Shown: positions 24,268-30,495 of the stretch, piece after piece
Layout: every line of letters begins with the position of its first letter
Position numbering within the stretch: position 1 is the first letter of the stretch
Source of the DNA: JBBQDZ01 sp038237515
GTDB taxonomy: Bacteria > Actinomycetota > Thermoleophilia > Gaiellales > Gaiellaceae
Assembly: GCA_038237515.1 (NCBI GenBank)
Contig: JBBRYP010000027.1
Location: forward strand, 1-46,559
DNA: 46,559 bases
Reading direction: 5' to 3'
Notes under the pieces: model-generated
Seen by the model: the letters and a program-made list of their open reading frames with translations, nothing else
The model's database searches: none
What the model was told of the DNA's origin: nothing
Translations under genes and position numbers: made by a program

Positions 24268-25601
24268 GGACTGCTGACGTCCTGCGCGGTTGGCGTCGAT
24301 TCGCCGGTGATCAGGCGCGCGCCGCGTCCGCGGGTCAGGAAGCTGAATGCCCAGCGGGTGAGGACGAGCAGCCGGTTCTGCAGGCCGATCAGGTAGAAGA
24401 TGTGGACGCCGAGCCAGATCAGCCAGGCGAGCAGGCCGCTGGTCTGTATGCCCTTGATCTCAGCAACGGCGTGCGCCCGGCCGATCGTCGCGAGGTTGCC
24501 CTTGTCGACGAAGCGGAACGGTTGTGACGGCTTGCCCTGTGCACGTCTCCGCACAGTTTCGCCGGCGTGCCGGCCCTGCTGCATCGCCGTCGAGGCGAGG
24601 CCCGGGAGCGCGACCGCGTCGCCGGTCGCGTCGTGCACGCTCGCCATGTCGCCGAGCGCGATCACCTCCGGGTATCCCTCGATCGTCAGATCAGGCCCGA
24701 CCGCGACACGTCCGCGGCGGTCGAGTGCTGCCCCACTTGCGGCGGCGAGCACAGCCGCCAGTTCAGATGCGACGACTCCCGCGGCCCAAATGATCGTTCG
24801 CGTGGGCACGTACGTGTTCTCTCCGTCAGGTCGCGTGCTCACGACGGATTCCCCGTCGATGTCCACGACTGATGTATCGAGAAGCACGGTGACCCCGAGC
24901 CGCTCGAGCGTCTGCGCCGCTCGCGTCGAGAGCCGTGGCGGAAAGCCGGGCAGCAGACGCTCGGATGCCTCGATGAGCAGAATCCGTGCGCGACGTGGAT
25001 CGACCGAACGGAAGTCGCGAGGCAGTGCGTCGCGTGCGAGTTCGGCGATCTGGCCTGCCATCTCGATTCCGGTTGCGCCGCCGCCCACGATCACGAAGGT
25101 GAGCCAGGCCTCGCGCCGCTTCGAGTCCCGTTCGAGCTCGGCCGCCTCGAACGCGGTGAAGATCCGCCGTCGAACATCGAGGGCGCTCTCCAACGACTTG
25201 ATCTCAAGCGCAAACGGCCGCCACTCGTCGTGTCCGAAGTAGGAATAACGCGAGCCGGCGGCGACGACCAGCGTGTCGTACGGGATTACGGCGCCCGTGT
25301 CGCCGTTCGGCACCGCGTCCAGCAGCAAGCGCCGGGCCGCGAGGTCGAATTCGCGAACGTCGCCCATAACCACGCGAACGTTCTTCTGCCGCCGGAGCAC
25401 AACCCGCAGCGGCGTTGCGATTTCGGCGGGAGAGAGCGCGCCGGTAGCGACCTGGTAGAGCAGCGGCTGAAACAGGTGGAAGTTGCGCCGGTCGACAAGT
25501 GTGACCTCGACTGGTGCACGGCGAAGGCTGCGGACAGTCTGCAGACCGCCGAAGCCTCCCCCGACGACGACGACCCGATGTCGTTCGTCGGCGTCGCTCA
25601 T
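24249..25601 (-). CDS. Type II NADH dehydrogenase (NDH-2) / FAD-NAD(P) oxidoreductase
   Basis: Oxidises NADH and reduces membrane quinone without pumping protons. 450 residues. RVVVVGGGFGGLQTVRSLRR binds FAD; RRNFHLFQPLLYQVATGALS is the NDH-2 hallmark. LTFVIVGGGATGIEMAGQIA is the NADH site, YPEVIALGDMASV the second FAD motif, and AMQQGRHAGETV the quinone-side signature. The C-terminus carries a hydrophobic anchor, LIWLGVHIFYLIGLQNRLLVL. ATG 25601 begins just before the FAD motif. The gene follows the cupin by 19 bases, and its last codons lie inside repeat copy 1. It fits with the haem-copper oxidase in this window as a respiratory branch. Confidence 0.88.
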   Translation of the reverse strand: MSDADERHRVVVVGGGFGGLQTVRSLRRAPVEVTLVDRRNFHLFQPLLYQVATGALSPAEIATPLRVVLRRQKNVRVVMGDVREFDLAARRLLLDAVPNGDTGAVIPYDTLVVAAGSRYSYFGHDEWRPFALEIKSLESALDVRRRIFTAFEAAELERDSKRREAWLTFVIVGGGATGIEMAGQIAELARDALPRDFRSVDPRRARILLIEASERLLPGFPPRLSTRAAQTLERLGVTVLLDTSVVDIDGESVVSTRPDGENTYVPTRTIIWAAGVVASELAAVLAAASGAALDRRGRVAVGPDLTIEGYPEVIALGDMASVHDATGDAVALPGLASTAMQQGRHAGETVRRRAQGKPSQPFRFVDKGNLATIGRAHAVAEIKGIQTSGLLAWLIWLGVHIFYLIGLQNRLLVLTRWAFSFLTRGRGARLITGESTPTAQDVSSPTVARQ

Positions 25602-25620
25602 GGCTGCGATCTCGCGCGCT

Positions 25621-25950
25621 TCAAACGGACCCGGGGCTATGCCCGTGCGAAGCCGGCGGAGGCGCAGAGGTGAGCAGCAACCGCGACTGCTCGATCGCAC
25701 GAACGGAGCCGGCTTCGCCGGGCTCAAGCGCGACCAGGGTGCCATCCGCGCAGCTGACCGTCTCGTCGCCGCTCGTCAGGTCGACGCTGCCGCTGAGAAC
25801 CTGGATGACGACGCTACCGCTGCCGCCGGCCTCACCCATCTCCTCGTTCCTCGCGAGATCGATCACGTCCACTCGCGTCTCGGGTGCCGAGAACAGCTCA
25901 CGACGACCTGTCCTGGCGATCTCGTCTGATTTGAGCCTCCACGACTTCAT
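25621..25950 (-). CDS. Small cupin-domain protein
   Basis: 109 residues, one cupin barrel. SWRLKSDEIARTGRRELF leads into GSGSVVIQVLSGSVDLTSGD and DGTLVALEPGEAGSVRA. The usual metal-binding histidines are mostly missing, as in the cupins annotated as LuxR-associated or putative sensors, so it may bind a ligand rather than catalyse. GAAGGGA sits before ATG 25950. It is probably co-transcribed with NDH-2 and upstream of it. Confidence 0.7.
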   Translation of the reverse strand: MKSWRLKSDEIARTGRRELFSAPETRVDVIDLARNEEMGEAGGSGSVVIQVLSGSVDLTSGDETVSCADGTLVALEPGEAGSVRAIEQSRLLLTSAPPPASHGHSPGSV

Positions 25951-26122
25951 GCACAGTCCCTTCAATGATGCGACGGAGTCTCACGCACTGGTAGTCGTGT
26001 GTCCCGCCGCGAACTCACGAACGGTGGTCTCCTAAAGCTGTAGCGTCGTGTCGGCCTACGGTCTTACCGCGACTCGCGTCGGTGTGTATCTGCGATGTCG
26101 TGTGGCCGCTTGCGACGGCATG

Positions 26123-27235
26123 TCACTCCGGTGGCGCGACGTCGAGCACCGGTCGAGGTCTGCGACGGTGCGCGAGCGTCCAGACACCCCAGCCGAGCGG
26201 CACGATCCCCCAGGCGCTGATCACTCGGAAGAGGATCACGCCGGCCACGATCGCTTCCGTCCTGCCGCCGACGGCGACCAGGCCGAGCGCGAGCGTCGCC
26301 TCGACCGTGCCGCCGCCGCCGGGCAGCAGCGGGATGCTTGCAACGAGCTGACCAAGGCTGTAGGCGAGCAGGACGCCGACCCAGGGCACCGTCGCGTGCA
26401 CCGAGAGGAGGGCGGCGAGGAGGGTGACGCAGTCGAGCAGCCAGTTGAGGTAGCCGAGCAGCATCACGGTCGCGAACACATGCGCTGGTACGTGCCGGGC
26501 GACGATCGGCTCCTCGGGTCCCGCGGCCCGTCGCGCGAGCCGGCGGAAGCCGCTCGCGATCGGCCTGTGGAGATAGAGACGCACGGCGAGAAAGAGCGCC
26601 GCGCCGATCAGGATTGGCCCGCGAACACCGCCGAGGACGCTGTGGCTGCCGGCGACGGCGACGCCGAGCACGGTCAGGTAGACGAGCGTCACCAGGCCGG
26701 TGACGCTCGCGGCGAGCATGACGATCGCGGCGAGCGGACGGTCGGCACCGCGGCGGCGTAGCTGCTGGTACCAGTACGCGCCCGAGAGCGCGCCGCCGCC
26801 GGGCAGCGAGTTGGTCATCGCGATCCCCACGACGGTGACCCCGAGCAGCGCGCGAAGCGGTGCCACGACGCCGCCAAGCCGGAGCAGCCTGCGGACGATC
26901 AGCGCGTAGACAACCAGCGAGGCAGCCTCGGTTGCGAGCGCGAGCAGGAGCCACCCCGGGGAGACGTGCTGCAGCCGCTGCAGCATTTGCACGACCGTCT
27001 GCCGGTGACCGACGAGGCCGCAGCTCGCGACGCCGGCGACAACGACGGTCGCGACAATTCGGAGCTGCCGCAGCGGCAGCCGCGCCCAAAACTCGTGCAC
27101 GAGGAGCAGCGGGTGACCCGCGTGCTCAGACGCCGAGATAGGCGTCCGCCGACCCGAGCGGAGACGCCGAGTTCTCGGCTCCCGACGCCGGATGAACGAC
27201 CGAATCAGAGCGTGCGCTGCGCGCGAACCATCCAC
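26123..27235 (-). CDS. LPG-synthase-type / UPF0104 membrane protein
   Basis: About 370 residues with seven or eight membrane segments, beginning around RQLRIVATVVVAGVASCGLV. ALLGVTVVGIAMTNSLPGGG and LLAYSLGQLVASIPLLPGGGG, with TVEATLALGLVAVGG, are the signatures of the lysylphosphatidylglycerol-synthase transmembrane family (YbhN/UPF0104). Without the catalytic C-terminal domain it may flip or modify lipids. GTG 27235 gives a 31-base overlap with dps. A GTG farther in, before HEFWARLPLRQ, would remove a basic 46-residue leader and avoid most of the overlap. The start is therefore uncertain. Confidence 0.75.
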   Translation of the reverse strand: MDGSRAAHALIRSFIRRREPRTRRLRSGRRTPISASEHAGHPLLLVHEFWARLPLRQLRIVATVVVAGVASCGLVGHRQTVVQMLQRLQHVSPGWLLLALATEAASLVVYALIVRRLLRLGGVVAPLRALLGVTVVGIAMTNSLPGGGALSGAYWYQQLRRRGADRPLAAIVMLAASVTGLVTLVYLTVLGVAVAGSHSVLGGVRGPILIGAALFLAVRLYLHRPIASGFRRLARRAAGPEEPIVARHVPAHVFATVMLLGYLNWLLDCVTLLAALLSVHATVPWVGVLLAYSLGQLVASIPLLPGGGGTVEATLALGLVAVGGRTEAIVAGVILFRVISAWGIVPLGWGVWTLAHRRRPRPVLDVAPPE

Positions 27236-27702
27236 AACTGCTGCTCGAGCGCACGAACAACCTCGATCAGCACGTCCTGGCTGGCGAGATCGAGCGCGCC
27301 GAGGCTGTCCATACGCGCCCGCGCGCGGCCGACGACCTCGTCAAGACGGCCCGTCAGCAGCTCCACCACCTCGCGATCGGCCAGCGCTCCCGGCGAGACC
27401 GCCTCGAGCACTCTCGTCTCGGCGACCGCCCCCGCCTGGCCATCGGGCCAGAAGCCAAGCGCCACCGCCCGCTCGGCGACGGTGTCAGCCAGCTCGCGCC
27501 AGGCGTCGACGAGCTCGTCGAGCTGAAGGTGGAGCGGCCGGAAACCCGGTCCGACAACGCTCCAGTGCAGCTGCTTGCCGAGCAGCGCCAGATCGACGAG
27601 CTCGACCAGCGTCCCCTGCAGCTCCAGCCCGATCTCCTGCTGCTGCTGGTGCGAAAGTGTCGGGTGCGCCTCGCCCTCGTGGATCGTCTTCGTTGTCTCC
27701 AT
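27205..27702 (-). CDS. dps: Dps-type ferritin-like DNA-protecting protein
   Basis: 165 residues, four-helix ferritin-like fold. LVDLALLGKQLHWSVVGPGF carries the ferroxidase His of the first site, then FRPLHLQLDELVDAWRELAD supplies His and Asp/Glu ligands at the subunit interface. Dps dodecamers oxidise and store iron with peroxide and protect DNA in stress or stationary phase. GGGAGGATCG precedes ATG 27702. The gene stands behind leader repeat copy 2 and is divergent from the ANTAR regulator, making that intergenic region a shared control point. A role for the ANTAR protein in dps control is plausible but inferred. Confidence 0.88.
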   Translation of the reverse strand: METTKTIHEGEAHPTLSHQQQQEIGLELQGTLVELVDLALLGKQLHWSVVGPGFRPLHLQLDELVDAWRELADTVAERAVALGFWPDGQAGAVAETRVLEAVSPGALADREVVELLTGRLDEVVGRARARMDSLGALDLASQDVLIEVVRALEQQLWMVRAQRTL

Positions 27703-27853
27703 CGATCCTCCCTTTGGTCTGAAGCTTCATCGCCGACCAAGGAGTTGCGGCGGCCGAGAACTGCTCCAACCCACGCTACTGAGGGCGGATCATTGCGGGC
27801 CGATTGCTGTGGCCCTGGACGGCGTCCTTACCGAAGAACCCGCGAACCAAGTG

Positions 27854-27868
27854 TACCGTCATACGGTA
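27854..27868. promoter_or_regulatory. Palindrome TACCGTCATACGGTA, operator candidate
   Basis: Perfect six-base arms around CAT. It overlaps the first two bases of the TATAAT box of the ANTAR gene and the TACACT box of the opposite strand, so a bound protein would block both promoters. Same ACCGT-N3-ACGGT pattern as at 24203 and 29810. Confidence 0.65.
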
Positions 27869-27880
27869 TAATCGACCGCG
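27867..27880 (+). promoter_or_regulatory. -10 box TATAAT for a probable leaderless ANTAR mRNA
   Basis: A consensus TATAAT at 27867-27872 ends seven bases before GTG 27880. That spacing places transcription start on or next to the start codon, as in leaderless actinobacterial mRNAs, and no ribosome-binding site is present. No good -35 box is seen 17 bases upstream; the palindrome occupies much of that space. Confidence 0.6.
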
Positions 27881-28551
27881 TGACTTTGGTGTCCCGCCCT
27901 CACGCTCGGGCGATGGCCGAGAACGGAATCGATCACCTCCGCGTCCTGATCGCCAACGAGCGACGCGACCGGCTCGAACTCCTCTCACAGGTCGTCGCGG
28001 GGCTCGGCCATGACGTGATCGCGCGCGAGGTCGACGTCAAGGAGGTCGGCGCCGTCACCGCGCGAGAGCGTCCCGACGTCGCGCTCGTCGGGCTCGGCCT
28101 CTCCTCGGACCATGCCCTCGAGCTGATCGGCGAGATCGTCCGCGAAGCCTCCTGCCCGGTCATCGCGCTGCTCGCGGCGCGAGATCCCGCCTACGTCCAC
28201 GAGGCCGCCAAGCGCGGCGTCTTCGCCTACATCGTTGACACCACACCCGAAGAGCTGCAAAGCGCGATCGACATCACCTTGCAACGCTTCACCGAATACC
28301 ACAGCCTGCAAGGAGCCTTCGGGCGCCGGGCCGTGATCGAGCAGGCAAAAGGCATCCTGATGAACCGTCACGCGATCAACGCCGACCAGGCGTTCGAGAT
28401 GCTGCGCGACCACTCCTCGCACAATGGCCGCAAGCTCGCCGACGTCGCCGCCGCGATCATCGACAGCCACCTCTTGCTCATGCCCGACGATGCTCGGCCC
28501 CCGCATGCCCCGAAGCACGCAGGTGGGAGACCGGCGAAGCCGCCGGGCTAA
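27880..28551 (+). CDS. Response regulator with ANTAR RNA-binding domain
   Basis: 223 residues. Residues about 17-130 form a receiver-like domain: HLRVLIANERRDRLELLSQV, RPDVALVGLGLSSDHALELI, PVIALLAARDPAYVHEAAKR and YIVDTTPEELQSAI. The usual phospho-acceptor Asp position reads ALVGLG, so no clear Asp is present and phosphorylation is doubtful. Residues about 145-200 are an ANTAR domain: RRAVIEQAKGILMNRHAINA, then DQAFEMLRDHSSHNGRKLAD. ANTAR domains bind paired RNA hairpins and prevent transcription termination. The start is GTG 27880 from the TATAAT spacing. A GC-rich tail (HAPKHAGGRPAKPPG) ends it. It is divergent from dps. Its RNA targets may be the conserved leaders nearby. Confidence 0.85.
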   Translation: MTLVSRPHARAMAENGIDHLRVLIANERRDRLELLSQVVAGLGHDVIAREVDVKEVGAVTARERPDVALVGLGLSSDHALELIGEIVREASCPVIALLAARDPAYVHEAAKRGVFAYIVDTTPEELQSAIDITLQRFTEYHSLQGAFGRRAVIEQAKGILMNRHAINADQAFEMLRDHSSHNGRKLADVAAAIIDSHLLLMPDDARPPHAPKHAGGRPAKPPG

Positions 28552-28562
28552 GCCTGCCAAAA

Positions 28563-28608
28563 GCGGGAGCTGCGTAACCCCGAGGAGCGTTAGCGCGATC
28601 GCTCCCGC
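28563..28608. terminator. Inverted repeat after the ANTAR gene, possible terminator
   Basis: GCGGGAGC (28563-28570) and GCTCCCGC (28601-28608) are perfect complements with a 30-base loop, starting 12 bases after the ANTAR stop. No T run follows, so intrinsic termination would be weak. Confidence 0.4.
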
Positions 28609-28879
28609 CCGAGCTCGGCTGTGGCGGCTGGCGCAGCGAAATCACACACGTAGGGACGCCGCGTGGCTCCGAACCACGCCGTGATCTCGGACAGATGCGG
28701 CCCGCGTTCTCGTTCGACCCACGCCGCTGGTCCCGTGTCGGCCGGTACGAATGACGTGCCGGTTCAGACGGGGGAGACCGTAAGAACTGAAGAGACCTCA
28801 ACGCTAGAGAGACAACCAAGCAGCGTAGGCGCAACCGTCCGGAGCAAATCGGAGCGGCTGCCTGCGAGAGGAGTCTCCG
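28609..28879 (+). promoter_or_regulatory. Structured intergenic region before the AhpD-like gene
   Basis: No gene is recognised. There is a hairpin GCGTGG-(7)-CCACGC at 28661-28679 and a nested one at 28763-28791 (TTCAG/CTGAA outside ACGG/CCGT). GAGAGGAG precedes ATG 28880. It probably holds the promoter and a leader for the downstream pair, but no promoter boxes are clear. Confidence 0.4.
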
Positions 28880-29353
28880 ATGCGGATCGATTACCGGCGC
28901 GTGATGCCGGAGGCGTTACAGGCGATGGTCCGCCTTGAGAAGCCTGTCGCGGCAGGCGGGCTCGAGCCCCAACTGCTTGAGCTCGTGAAGATGCGCGCCT
29001 CGCAGCTCAACGGGTGCGCCTACTGCCTCGACATGCACTCCAAGGACGCGCGCGCCCGCGGCGAGAGCGAGCAGCGGCTGCACGTACTGGCCGCTTGGCG
29101 AGAGGCGCCCTTCTACAGCGATAGGGAGCGGGCCGCGCTCGCCTGGTGCGAGACGCTGACCCTGCTGCCGCAGACCGGCGCTCCCGATAGCGTCTACGAG
29201 CAGGTGCGCGCGGAGTTCGACGAAGAGGAAACCGTGACACTGACGCTGGCGATCGTCGCCATCAACGGCTGGAACCGCGTCGCCGTCGGCTTCCGCACCG
29301 ACGTCGGCGGCTACGTCTCCCCGCACACACCCAGCAACAATGCAATCCGATGA
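28880..29353 (+). CDS. AhpD-like carboxymuconolactone decarboxylase-family protein
   Basis: 157 residues, all-helical AhpD fold. LLELVKMRASQLNGCAYCLD contains the CxxC redox pair and the family's N-G-C signature, followed by MHSKDARARGESEQRL, then RERAALAWCETLTLL and VTLTLAIVAINGWNRVAVGF. The CAYC...H arrangement is that of peroxidase-type alkylhydroperoxidase proteins rather than true decarboxylases. It likely reduces peroxides with a thiol donor. GAGAGGAGTCTCCG precedes ATG 28880. The stop overlaps the next gene as ATGA at 29350-29353. Confidence 0.85.
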   Translation: MRIDYRRVMPEALQAMVRLEKPVAAGGLEPQLLELVKMRASQLNGCAYCLDMHSKDARARGESEQRLHVLAAWREAPFYSDRERAALAWCETLTLLPQTGAPDSVYEQVRAEFDEEETVTLTLAIVAINGWNRVAVGFRTDVGGYVSPHTPSNNAIR

Positions 29354-29730
29354 GACCGGACGGCACACTCGTCGGCACCCATTGGGGACCGCTCTCCGCA
29401 ATCGGCCAGCAGCCTCGCCGCGTCCACGCAAACGAGGTCTGGGTCCACACGCCCACCGAGCCGTGGGGCTCGCAGAGGGTTCCGCGCACACTCGCGGCAG
29501 GCGACCCGCGGCGAACGCTCTTCCGCTCGCTGCTTCGCCGCGCCGAGGGCGTCCCGGTCGCCTTCGCCGATGGCAGTGGGGGCGTCGTCGCCGACGTCGT
29601 CCTGCCCGCGCTCGGCTTCGACTTCTGGGCCGAAGAACTCGCCGTCACCGTGGGGGACGGCCGGCGGCGCGTGCCGGTCGGGCACGTGCGGCAGATCGAC
29701 GTCCGCCCACCCCGAATCTTGTTGGGCTAA
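29350..29730 (+). CDS. Hypothetical protein coupled to the AhpD-like gene
   Basis: 126 residues, family not recognised. It begins MRPDGTLVGTHWGPLSAIGQ and has a beta-rich C-terminal half, GVVADVVLPALGFDFWAEEL and GDGRRRVPVGHVRQIDVRPP, somewhat like a PRC-barrel-type domain. No membrane segments, signal or cysteines. The four-base overlap with the AhpD-like gene indicates co-translation. Confidence 0.6.
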   Translation: MRPDGTLVGTHWGPLSAIGQQPRRVHANEVWVHTPTEPWGSQRVPRTLAAGDPRRTLFRSLLRRAEGVPVAFADGSGGVVADVVLPALGFDFWAEELAVTVGDGRRRVPVGHVRQIDVRPPRILLG

Positions 29731-29808
29731 TGCCCACCATCTGAGGAACTCACGACGGTGATCAGCCGCGAAGATCGGCTCTCGACCGGGCGGCGCCCTG
29801 TCGATATC

Positions 29809-29841
29809 AACCGTGGTACGGTTCAAACCCATTGATGGGTT
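29809..29841. promoter_or_regulatory. Two adjacent palindromes before the haem-copper oxidase operon
   Basis: AACCGT-GGT-ACGGTT at 29809-29823 has perfect six-base arms and the same ACCGT-N3-ACGGT core as at 24203 and 27855. AACCCAT-TG-ATGGGTT at 29826-29841 has perfect seven-base arms. They lie about 118 bases before the oxidase subunit II start. Likely operators for one or two regulators of this operon, one shared with the dps region. Confidence 0.6.
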
Positions 29842-29958
29842 CGCGCGGTGGAGTGTCGTGACGATCGCGGTCGACCAAACGAGGCGACGCGAAAGCCGAG
29901 GACCTCATCTACCTGCGAGAAGAGCAGTGAGCCGCTCTCGCTCGTCTGGGGGCACCGG

Positions 29959-30495
29959 GTGAGCCTTCACTACGGTGACCCGCAGATCGTAATCGGGGCC
30001 GTCTTCGCTGCGCTCGCGCTGCTGCTCGCGTGCGCGTTCTTCGTGATCGGCGTGCAGGCGGGCTCGGAGGCATCGGAGGAGCGTGTGCACCGGGTCGGTT
30101 ACTGGCTGCGCAAACGTTGGTTGGCGCTGCTGCTGGTGATCGGCGTGCTCGTCGTCGGGATCTCGCTGTTCGATCTGCCCTACGCGAGTGGCGGCGCGGC
30201 CGGAAGGACGGTCGTGAAGGTGACCGGCGGCCAGTTCTTCTGGTCGCTCGTCCCGGACCGCGTCCCGGCCGGTGCGAAGCTGCGCTTCGACGTCACCTCG
30301 ATCGACGTCAACCACGGCTTCGGCCTCTACGACCCGCACGGCCACCTGATCGGCTCTGTGCAGGCGATGCCCGGCTACCACAACAAGCTCGACCTCACCC
30401 TCGGCGAGGCGGGCGTCTACCGGATCCGCTGCCTCGAGCTGTGCGGCCTCAACCACTCGACCATGCAGGGCAGCTTCACGGTGACGCCGCGCTGA
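29959..30495 (+). CDS. Haem-copper oxidase subunit II with CuA site
   Basis: 178 residues. Two hydrophobic stretches, IVIGAVFAALALLLACAFFV and WLALLLVIGVLVVGISLFDL, anchor the protein. The outer cupredoxin domain holds a full CuA site: His 119 in DVNHGFGLYD, Cys 158, Cys 162, His 166 and Met 169 in RCLELCGLNHSTM. It accepts electrons from cytochrome c for subunit I. GTG 29959, preceded by GGGGGC, is chosen since the family begins with the membrane region; the frame is open to 29848. Its stop overlaps the subunit I start as TGATG. Confidence 0.88.
   Translation: MSLHYGDPQIVIGAVFAALALLLACAFFVIGVQAGSEASEERVHRVGYWLRKRWLALLLVIGVLVVGISLFDLPYASGGAAGRTVVKVTGGQFFWSLVPDRVPAGAKLRFDVTSIDVNHGFGLYDPHGHLIGSVQAMPGYHNKLDLTLGEAGVYRIRCLELCGLNHSTMQGSFTVTPR

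Larger units (their letters stand above)
27761..27911 (-). promoter_or_regulatory. Duplicated leader/promoter element, copy 2 (dps / ANTAR divergent region)
   Basis: The counterpart of the element at 24101. In minus orientation it gives a candidate -10 TACACT (27850-27855 region read on the minus strand), about 145 bases of leader with the highly conserved block 27763-27815, then 60 bases to dps. It holds the GGGCC/GGCCC stem at 27797-27801 and 27811-27815. In plus orientation it contains the ANTAR gene promoter. Conservation is strongest away from both promoters, which suggests a leader-RNA function rather than just protein binding. Confidence 0.7.
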
